Of a DNA stretch of 64,000 nucleotides, positions 55,461 to 64,000 are shown piece by piece (within the stretch, counting starts at the first letter, position 1; each line of letters starts with the position of its first letter). This DNA comes from Corylus avellana (Eukaryota; Streptophyta; Magnoliopsida; Fagales; Betulaceae), in contig NC_081549.1 in assembly GCF_901000735.1 (NCBI RefSeq), forward strand, positions 22,271,584 to 22,335,583, written 5' to 3'. The position numbers and the translations under genes are program-made. The notes beneath the pieces are model-generated. The model did not search any database. It was not told the origin of the DNA and saw nothing but the letters and a program-made list of their open reading frames with translations.

Positions 55461-56567
55461 TTAAATTATTGTTTAATATGAAGAGGAATCCACTGATATT
55501 TACTTTTAATATAAGGTGAACATTGACTTAAAAAAAACAAAGACTATATATTACAATATACAATGTTAGATAATGGTTTTCCTTTTAAAAAAAAAAAAAA
55601 AGGGGGTTCCAATTTTTCTAATTAAATATCTATCTAATGTCTGGCATTGTTTTCTTGGTCTTACCGTTTCTATTGAAATTGGTAAGTGTAATTTTGAAAA
55701 AGTCTTTGTTTTTTCATTATCATATGATCTTATGCTGCAAGTTTTACTGTGAAAATTATTTTTGCTTCTGCCCTGAAAAAAATTCCTATATATGGTACGT
55801 GCATGCATGGGAAGATCAGTTTCACTTAGATCGAATAGATGGAAAATGAATGTTCTTTATAAAAATCTTAACTATAAGACAGATTAATATTAAAAACTGT
55901 TATACTCCACATTAATATATAAATAAATGCTATTTATTTCACTTGAAATGAAGAGCATTGGTAAATCATCCTGTGGTGCATATTTTACATGTCCAGAATA
56001 TCAAAAAAAATTAAAGCAAGAGTTTGTCACCAGTTTGTGGCACAATTGGATCTCTGCTTATACCTTTTACTTTGCATTTTGGGTACGTTGTTTAGATATA
56101 TAGCTTTGACTTCGCGTAATTTGCTGTCTTTTTTTGCCAATGGCATCTCATTGTAAATTACATGTTTCTATATTCATAAAGGAATAAATTAACTAGCACA
56201 TATCCTTGTGATCAACACGTCTTGCTTCTTATCTTGGTTACACGTACTAGACAATTATCTCCTATATATTATGACAACGAGTCAACGACTGGAAAGTTGA
56301 AACGGAGCATAATCAACTTCTTCCTTTTTTTTTTTTTTTTTTTTTTAATTTTTTAATTAATTTTTTTGTTTAAACATGTACTGATACATGATCTTAAGTC
56401 ATTTTAAAATTTTGAATAACGTAACAATGAGAAGTGCTATACTTTCTTTTATTATTTTTTTCAAAAGTTAATTTTCAAATAATGTACGTGTTACCATCCT
56501 ATAAAATTATTGTTTTAAAAAATATGTCGCCGATTCATAAGATAATGACACATTATTTAAGAACCAA

Positions 56568-56571
<4 letters not shown>
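55461..56571. other. Gene-less stretch
   Basis: AT-rich, with poly(A) at 55588-55602 and poly(T) at 56324-56346. Nothing coding is recognised. Confidence 0.45.

Positions 56572-56622
<51 letters not shown>
56572..56622. repeat. (AT)n microsatellite
   Basis: About 25 TA repeats. Confidence 0.9.
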
Positions 56623-56624
<2 letters not shown>

Positions 56625-57160
56625 CTCCCCTGCAAATAGTTTCTTCCTCCTGAACTCTGTACTGGATGCCCCCAATATTGCATGTAAATATTGGGAACTA
56701 ATTAAACGCATGTCTTTCGCTGTATGATTTTAAGGTCAAAGAAAGTTAGTTTCGATTTCGAAGATTTATCAGCCATAAACTTTTAAAAAAAATAATAATA
56801 ATTATGAGAGAATTTTTTTTTTTTTTTTTTTTTACAACAGTAAGGGTTATCTTATGTGTTATTTCACGTGTGCTTCACCTATTAAAAAATGGAGTTTGAG
56901 CCTACATGTGAGGGAGAATGTTAAAGTAATGATTAAGTAATTAATTAAATTTACATCTTCCTATTAGTTTAAACTTTTAAAATAATTAATAATTTAACAT
57001 AAAATACTGTAAAAAGAAAATATTACGTACTGTGTAGTTTTCTGGTTCGTGCGTCAAAACCAGTAGATTGTGGTGTATACAATCAACCCATGAGCCATGA
57101 TTTATGATATTGGGCTCCGACGACAAAGTCCGCTATCAACATGTATAAAAAAATGGGTCA
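56623..57160. repeat. Second orphan LOR promoter piece and 3'-flank block
   Basis: GCAAATAGTTTCTTCCTCC with CTGTACTGGATGCCCCC is a decayed subfamily III promoter with no exon. The part from 56695 (GGAACTAATTAAACGCAT) to 57150 (ATACAATCAACCCATGA) matches 63330-63870. It marks the edge of a larger duplicated unit. Confidence 0.65.
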
Positions 57161-57669
57161 AGTCAATCTCATTTTTTTATTTGGAATAGCCACTTCCAAG
57201 TTCCAAGGGTCAAAATGGGTGTTGTGGGTTACTTCCATTGACGTAAAATATATATATATATAAGTTTTAATTTTTTAAAATTTATTAGAACATATGATAT
57301 GTGGCATGTTTTAATTAAGTTGACGTGACGATCTGTTAGTTTTATGGACGAAATATAGACAAAGATATTAACCTTGTGTTTTCAAATAGCAAAAGTATTA
57401 TGTATATATGATACAAAACATACACTAAGTGATCATGAAAAATAATAAATAAATAAAATAATTAAAATACATATACTAGCTAAAAAGACATATATTTAAC
57501 CTAATTTGTTGTCTATTTGCCAATGGCATCTCATCTTAATTTGCTTCTTCCCCTGGAATCTTCTTGGAACGAGCATGGCTCATCAACTATATATGATAAA
57601 AACATAGCCCCTCACCAAAGACTCAACAAGATACCTAGGTGTGTGTTTTTTCCCTTCTCCCTCGTAATC
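57161..57669 (+). promoter_or_regulatory. Upstream region of LOR copy H
   Basis: CCCCTCACCAAAGACTCAACAAG and the short CT-rich leader before the ATG match copy C. ACTATATATGATAA at about 57586 is a possible TATA region. Confidence 0.5.
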
Positions 57670-59399
57670 ATGGCTCCTGATCAGTATGGTGCTAATCATC
57701 CGGCCGAAAATAAACGGCCTCCAGAAGATCAAACTCATATCGACTGGTTCCCAAAAACCTTTCATAACTCTTCTCACACAAATCTTTCAACTAATCAATC
57801 CTTTCGTCCTTTTTTCGTTCAAAACTCTTTCCCAATTAACAAACCTCTTACAACTGTCGGAAATGGAAGCATTTATCTACCAGCCCCAAGTGTGCAGTTT
57901 TCCTCTCCTGCTCCGATCATGGCCCCTCTGTTCTGCTTCTTATCCGGCGGGAGATCATGCAATTGTCGGAAATGGTATCGAGTCTCTACCAACCGCTCCT
58001 GTTAAGAAGATCATAGACTTTCGGTATTGTGCTTCAAATGACGTAAATCTTACAATTGTCAGAGAAATCATCAACATTACCCACAGCAACTTCGTTGTCA
58101 AAGACGACAAAGACACCGTCATTTTCAAAGTCGATGGAAAACTTGCATCCGCTCATGGCCGTGTTGAAATACTTGACGGTGCCGGAAAACCCGTTGTCAC
58201 TCTTCAACCGAAGGTTTGAACAATTTCGTCGTAAACAAGGCATTCTCTGTCCTATTTTTGTTGGAGAAATAGGTATACAGAAATAGTTAGGAGAAACTTC
58301 ATTTTAAATTCCTAAACTACTATACATTTTAAGACCACTTAAAATTTAAAAACTCTCAATTTATACCCATAAACTTTCAATTTCATTCAATTTACCCACT
58401 TCGGTTAGTTTTAACCAACCAACCCTTAGATCATTCTTATTAAAAAAAAAAAAAAAAAAGTTGGTTGCTGGAACTGCCTTATCATCATTTTAGAATAAAA
58501 ATGTAATTTTTTGCCTTATTCTTTTTTATATTAATTAAATGCTTAAATTTACTATTTATTATCCCTTTAAGTATTTTTTAGATAAATAATAATTTAATAT
58601 GATATTAGAGCAGATGTTTCACACTACCGATCAGCATTTGAATCAATTCTTGTTAAAATGAAAAATAAAATCTAAAAATAGGTTAACAATTTCATATCAA
58701 ATAAATTTGATAAAAATGTGACATATAACATTCTCATTAATGATATTATTAGTGAATTGAAGAAGATAATGTTGTTATAATTAGTTTCCACGTCCATGCG
58801 AATGCTTATGAAACAGAAACGTTGTTTATTGGTTTGTGTAGTTTATGAGTGTCCATGGAAGATGGAAGGTTTTTAGGGGTAAGAGCACGTACGGAGAATC
58901 GTGATCTACTTTTTAGCGTTAAGCGAAGTGAAATCATCCAAACAAAGTCCGAGTTACATGTGTTCTTGGCAGAGAACACAAGGGAAGATGTTTGTGACTT
59001 CAAGGTTGAAGCAGGTTGGCTGGAAAAATCTTGTGTCGTTTATGGTGGAGAATATACACTATTCCAAAAAAATTAAATAATGTAACAACATTCAATATTA
59101 ACCATAAAATGACTTGAAATAGAGATTATCCTTAGTTTAGCTTCACTGATTAAGAGATAAATATTAAAATATTAATTAAATGGTTATATTCTCCAATTAA
59201 CGTAAACTTTTGAAATATGCATTCATTTAGCAGCTCTAAGGTGATTTACTAGATAGGGAGAATCTTAGACTAATTCTGCTGATAAATGTGAAAATTGCAG
59301 ATGCATAAGAAGGGAAATGTGATCGGAAAAGATACTGTTAGTGTGACGATTTGTCCTAACAATGATTCGGCATTCATAGTCGCGCTTGTCGGTGACTAA
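57670..59399 (+). pseudogene. LURP-one-related pseudogene, copy H (subfamily II) with expanded exon 1
   Basis: The ATG at 57670 aligns with copy C. Exon 1 (57670-58213) is 544 nt, about twice normal, because of an extra N-terminal stretch (QYGANHPAENKRPPEDQTH...) and a partial internal duplication of the QYCAPYPVDL-VRK region: once as CCGATCATGGCCCCTCTGT at about 57915 and again as FRYCASNDVNLTIVRE at 58019. The open frame from the ATG stops at 58003-58005 and the second copy is in another frame. Exon 2 (from 58842) has a frameshift near AGCACGTACGG and lacks a donor. Exon 3 (59301-59399) keeps the acceptor but is shortened (KGNVIGKD...SAFIVALVGD). Confidence 0.88.
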
Positions 59400-59888
59400 G
59401 AGCATCACATCCCACTTATACAAGGCAGCTAAAAAAAGTGTACTTAAAAATGTAGTTAACTGTTTTTAATTCAAACATTGTCGTTTTTAACTTGTGCTTT
59501 AGTTCACGTTTGAGCCGTTTGTGCTTCAGTTACCTTTCGGTGGTTGTTGCAATTTTTTACTTGGGGTTTGGAAAGGGTTGTGGCCCTTGTGGGGTCTCTC
59601 GAAGGTTCTTATCATTTTTTGTATCCATTTTGCTTCAGTATCAGCTTTAGTAGGCTCTACATAGATGGATAAGCCATTTGTTTGGCCCATTTCTTATCAT
59701 CTATATGTATTTCTGCATTGTTATTGTTGTTTTGAGTACCTTGGTGGGAGTCTACCCCTTTTTCATATTTGATTCCTTGTAATTCTTCCCTCCCACTTTT
59801 CTTAAAGAAAAAAACAAAACAAAAACAAGAAACCAAGAAATGTTGTTTGCGTACCGTGAAAATTTGGATTAACATTGCCATTAAAGAC
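59400..59888. other. 3' flank of copy H
   Basis: It contains a LOR downstream block start (GAAAATTTGGATTAACATTG at 59856) and no gene. Confidence 0.5.
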
Positions 59889-60446
59889 CAGGGCTGGCTC
59901 AATAGATTTTGAAGCTTAAGGCAACAAATTTAGGTAGGTCTTTTTTATATTTAAATATTTAATTAAATCATTTTAATTTTAAATCTTTTTTTCCTTAATT
60001 TTTTCAAACGACATGTAAAATTCATATTTGTTACGAGACATTTAATTTCAACATATGACATTTTTGTGTTAAGTTACGTATAGTTCTTTTTATGTAGAAC
60101 TTAATTTTGCAGCAAACAAAATTTACTTTATTTTAATGAATTAGACATGTTGGTTTTAAGTTAAGGTAAAATTATGAGTTTACGTACTGCTTTAAGGCTG
60201 CCATTAATGTGACTTTCTTCTTCTTTTATTCCCCAAAGTCTCAATATTTTAGGATTCAATTCTTTGTAAATATTTTTATCATAATTGAGGCCTTAATTAA
60301 AGAACATTCACTAACTTTTTGTCATAATTAGGACCTTAATTTTGTTTTTTATAAAGAAAACTTAGTTATACTGTTACTATTTGGTGCCTTAGTTAATTGG
60401 TGGCCTTAAGCAATTACCTAATTTGCCTAGGCATTCAGCCGCCTTG
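59889..60446. mobile_element. hAT-type element (558 bp), inserted in a LOR downstream block
   Basis: Ends CAGGGCTGGCTC and GCCGCCTTG with inner AAGCTTAAGGCAACAAATTTAGG and CCTTAAGCAATTACCTAATTTGCC are inverted repeats. TTAAAGAC (59881-59888) and TTAGAAAC (60447-60454) are a decayed 8-bp TSD. The empty site is visible at 40640 and 50625 (TTGGAGACTA). No transposase is present. Confidence 0.8.
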
Positions 60447-60696
60447 TTAGAAACTAAGACAATTTCAAAGATATTGGGCTAAATAATAAAAATCACATGA
60501 GTTATATGTTTAGGACCCATATAGATCTCTACAATTGGAGTGTTCAAATTGAAGTGCAACTCCGGTAGTCCATAAAAAGTGGGACCATGGGCCTACTTGT
60601 CCCAAACAAGTGGATGCTACATCCCAAACTTTAAAAAGTAGGTGAACTTTGCAGCCGTCTCTATAGACTACTCAAATTGTATCCTAATTTATTGTA

Positions 60697-60805
60697 GCCC
60701 TCGTTTGCCAACAACCGGGGCTGGCACTGTAGCTGGAACAGTGCTGTTCCAGCTACAGTGCCAACAGCAAAAATTGACTTTTTACTTAATTTTTTTTTTT
60801 TAAAA

Positions 60806-60850
<45 letters not shown>

Positions 60851-61096
60851 TAATAAATTAAAAAAAAAAAAAAAGAAAAAAAAAAAGGAGAAAGATGGGG
60901 TGGTTCTAGCCACCCCCTTGGCCAAAAAAAAAAAAGGGATCTGAGTGCATTTGAGGGTGGTCCGGGACTGGGGGTGGTTTCGGCCACCCCATATGGCAAA
61001 AATTTAAATAAAAAATCAAATTTTGCTACTGACACTGTAGTTAAAATAGTGTCGTTTTAGCTACAGTGCCGGCCCCAACTGTTGGCAAACGAGACC
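60697..61096. mobile_element. TIR MITE (400 bp) with GC-rich core
   Basis: GCCCTCGTTTGCCAACAACCGGGGC and the inverse of GCCCCAACTGTTGGCAAACGAGACC form the ends, with CTGGCACTGTAGCT/AGCTACAGTGCCGG inside. GTA flanks both sides (60694-60696 and 61097-61099). An (AT)n tract and GGGGTGGTT/GCCACCCC segments fill the core. The superfamily is uncertain. Confidence 0.7.
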
Positions 61097-61099
61097 GTA

Positions 61100-61954
61100 A
61101 TGACAAAGAAAATAGTTTCATGTTCCCATAGCATCAAGAAAGAAATAAAATGTTTGGAGATGCATTTATGAGAACTTCTTTCAACAAAATTATGACTGAA
61201 AAGACGGTTTATTTCCAAATGTCCTTGGTATCTTTTTATTTTATTTTATTTTTTTTATTTTTTTTGCTTTTCCCCCGCAATACGTGGTAGATCCCTCTCT
61301 CTCTCTCTCTCTCTCTCTCTAGCTTCTTTTCTTTTCTTTTCTTTTTTTTGGAAAATGTTAAGGTCACAACATAAATTTAACTTATGACCAACTTCTCTCT
61401 TACGTGTCATTTAAAAAAAAAAAAAAAATTGATAGAGAGGATTTTGGAATTCTAAAAAATTGGGAAAAAAGACAATTTGTTTGGTTCAAAATTCAAATTT
61501 TTTTTACACGTAGGAGAGAAGTTGGCCATAAGTTAAATTTGTGTTATGTCGGTATCAAACCTCTTTTTTTTTTTTTAAGGAAAAATGCTCGAGTGATCCA
61601 AAGTTATTAATTTACTCAATAAGAGAAAACGTTTTCAAAAATATTGATGTATGGGTCACAATTCAGAGGGTGCATATTAATGTTTTTTTTTTTTTTTTTT
61701 AATTTCTTTTCGATAAGAGAAAATAAAAATTATTGACGGATGGGTCACATTGCAAATTTTTGTATACTTTGTTGAGATACATTGATAATTTTTAAATATT
61801 AGAGGCCAAAATTGCAAATCGGATGAAACTTTGAGGGATGAAATTTATTTTCCTCATAAAAATTTATATAATTGTTTAGAACTGACACAGATCCCTACAA
61901 TTGGATTGTCTGAATTATGGTACAATTCGAGTCATCCATATAAAGAGGAGCCAC
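61100..61954. other. Gene-less stretch with microsatellites
   Basis: (CT)n at 61294-61321, poly(A) at 61412-61428 and poly(T) at 61682-61700. 61860-61950 is a LOR downstream block relic. Confidence 0.5.
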
Positions 61955-62250
61955 GGGGATCATCCACAGTAGTCGCCCAAGTAAGACTAACGCTAATACT
62001 TTAATAATTTTGCAACCCTTTAGAAAGATCCATATATATTGGTAATTAGACAAAATTAGTGAGCGGATCCGATCTCGTGCAATAGAACAACTTGTTTGAG
62101 AACTTGCCTAAACCCTATATGATCTAATAAATACCAGGACAATCTAAATCTAATCTATTTGGATTGTCCGAACAATGATCAAACAAGCTATCACTATAAT
62201 AAGATTGACCTGCAGCACACTAGTGGGCAAGTTGGGGGCAAGCTAGCACA
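61955..62250 (+). pseudogene. LURP-one-related fragment, copy I (end of exon 2 and intron 2)
   Basis: TCATCCACAGTAGTCGCCCAA is the end of LOR exon 2, followed by a good donor (GTAAGAC). The next 270 bp match intron 2 of copies E and G (GACAAAATTAGTGAG, GAACCCTATATGATCTGATAA-like, GCACACTAGTGGGCAAGTTGG). No exon 3 follows; LINE sequence begins instead. Confidence 0.85.
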
Positions 62251-62286
62251 AGGGGGTACTAATCGCGAATATGAAGAGGAGCATAG

Positions 62287-62436
62287 GTGAAGTGGAAACC
62301 TCCTAGGTTTGGCAGGTATAAGGCCAATTGGGACGTGGCAGTGAATTCCATCCCGAAGACAATTGGTGTTGGGGTCCTAGTGAGGGATTACTTGGGTGAA
62401 GTTCATGAGGCACTTAGTAGAATAATACAATCCCTG
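62287..62436 (+). pseudogene. LINE RNase H domain fragment
   Basis: VKWKPPRFGRYKANWDVAV, then IGVGVLVRDYLGEVHEALS matches the plant non-LTR retrotransposon RNase H motif (KWxPPxxGxxKxNxD...GxGxxxRDxxG). The first acidic residue is present; the rest of the domain is absent. It directly follows the LOR fragment. Confidence 0.8.
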
Positions 62437-63329
62437 TGCCTGTGCCTTTGTTTATATATATATATATATATATATAAAAAGTCGATGTTCACACGTCTTT
62501 AAAAGAAATTATTCGTATAATCATGTATGCTGTTAAATATACCAACTTTCAATATTGATTGTAAAATAATATTTATTTCAGCTTATTCCTTAAATTGGTA
62601 CCAGAACAATATGAACAAGTTTGCTTTTATGCAATCCTTGATGTGATTTGAGGAACCCAAGTGGACGCCTCAACTAGACTTTCGAAATCAGTGGGCTTTT
62701 CAACTCTTTTTCTATGGGCCGCACAAACCCAAATTGTAAGGGATTTAAATATTATTATTTTTTTGGTTAAAGGATTTTTTTTTTTTTAAGTAGTTAAAGG
62801 ATCTTAATTCATTCAGAAGTCAGGCATTGTAATGGCAAAGAATAATAGTTTAATGTTCCCAAAGTCGTCAGGAAAAATATTGTTTTGAGATGCATTTATG
62901 AGAATTTTTTTTTTTTTTTCCCAAAAAATTACGCCTAAAAAAAGGTTTATTTCGAAATATTTATGGTAATTTTTTTTTTTTTTTTTTTTTTGAATGCACG
63001 GGTAGTGATTAAGGTATGAACTTTTGTCAAAATGTTTTCTAAAGTTTAAAAGTTATCGATTTACTCTATAAAATAATAAAAGTAACATCTTTATAAAAAT
63101 AAAAATAAAAATTACTATTTTTTACACTTATTTACTTTATAAAATAACATATTTTAAGTAAATTTTTATATTAGCTATTAAAAAAAGTCGCATAAACTGC
63201 TGGGGTTTACCCAATGTCGGGGGTCAATGGGGAATTCTAGACAATATTTGGATGATGGTTTTCAAAGAATCAAGATAGATATCGCTTCTTGGATAAAGAA
63301 CTTATCTTGAATGTCCACATCAAAGTTGG
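62437..63329. other. Gene-less stretch
   Basis: A TA tract follows the LINE piece, then AT-rich DNA with long poly(T) runs (62909-62919, 62971-62990). No gene is seen. Confidence 0.45.
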
Positions 63330-63910
63330 GTGCTAATTAAACGTATTCCTTTCGTCGTATGCTTTTAAGGTCAAATACTTTAAAGTTGTTTAGAGTGATG
63401 AATGTAGATGTCTAACACTAAATCACCCATAAATTCTTTATATTATTTTATCTCTCTTGCTTCGGCTGTTATTTTCATAATTTAGTTAGTTTTCTCCACA
63501 AACTTCGACTTAATTTCAGAACAGAACTTCGTCATCCCGAAAAAAAATAAATAATAATAATAATAATTATGAGAGAATGTTCCTATATGTTATTTCTTAC
63601 ATTTAGAATCGAAAAATAAAAATAAAAACATAAACAAAGGACTCTTGTGTTATGATCTATAAAGAACCAATAGAAAGAGAAAACCACCTTCTGATAATTG
63701 ATATCTACTGTGATGACTGCTCGTCTCTGTCTGAAAATGGTAGAATAGAACGCTGTCGTAAAAAGAAGACACAATTGTGTCTACTTTTTTTCTGGATAGT
63801 GTATGAAAAGCAGTGGTTGTAGTTCTGTAGATTGTGGCGTATACAATCAACCCATGACTGATGATATTGGGCAGCTGGAACGACAAGTCCGCCATCACCA
63901 TCAAGATAAA
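63330..63910. repeat. Subfamily III 3'-flank repeat, copy 2
   Basis: It combines the block at 56695-56820 (GCTAATTAAACGTATTCCTTTCG, ATAATAATTATGAGAGAAT) and the block at 52770-53000 (AATAGAAAGAGAAAACCACC, ACAATCAACCCATGACT), showing their original adjacency. Minus-strand frames here are open but match no known family. Confidence 0.75.
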
Positions 63911-64000
63911 TAGGACAAGTCAATTCTAATTCTAAATGAATGGGCTTCTGCTTTTGCAGTAATGGAGAGTGATTGGTGTTTCCATGGAACATATTCCATC

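Noticed and set aside
63583..63992. Overlapping minus-strand ORFs at the right edge
   Set aside because: They lie in the subfamily III 3'-flank repeat; related copies at 52770 and 57030 show frame breaks and no family match.

Overview
The window looks like nuclear DNA of a eudicot, probably a woody rosid. It is AT-rich, full of microsatellites and small transposons, its genes have short exons with GT-AG introns, and it carries plant-specific families (LURP-one-related proteins, a P-class PPR protein, MIR164). The species cannot be named from the sequence alone.

Region 1 (1-20 kb) is gene-poor. It opens with the first coding exon of an alpha-SNAP gene on the minus strand, running off the left edge. 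It then holds an LTR-like repeat pair, a non-LTR retroposon bounded by a perfect 16-bp target-site duplication (TSD), two related Mutator-type MITEs with perfect 9-bp TSDs, a solo LTR, a decayed LINE reverse transcriptase, and one clear RNA gene: a MIR164 hairpin on the plus strand near 14.4-14.6 kb.

Region 2 (20.2-28.4 kb) has an intact intronless P-class PPR gene on the minus strand, followed by two intact LURP-one-related (LOR, tubby-C-terminal-like) genes on the plus strand. A 58-bp antisense piece of the PPR gene sits directly behind the last LOR exon, which marks an unequal-crossover junction.

Region 3 (28.4-37.4 kb) is mosaic. It contains an orphan LOR promoter, a probable CACTA-type element carrying intron-containing fragments of an LRR gene and a fumarase gene, a MIF/MDL-like gene that has lost the ancestral Met-Pro start, and a large inverted repeat (about 0.83-kb arms, 0.57-kb loop) built from the 3' end of that MIF-like gene.

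Region 4 (37.4-64 kb) continues the LOR array: one intact gene (38.7-40.1 kb), then a mosaic pseudogene, four more decayed copies and a terminal fragment. Subfamilies alternate (III-II, III-II, III), so the later part grew by duplicating a two-gene unit. MITEs, solo LTRs and LINE scraps have broken it up. In total three LOR copies read through intact (210, 206 and 211 aa), one (48.1-50.1 kb) is spoiled only by an apparent 4-nt insertion in exon 1, and the rest are dead. LOR proteins are linked to defence (Arabidopsis LURP1), so this looks like a defence-related family expanding and decaying in place. No CRISPR array, rRNA or tRNA gene was seen.
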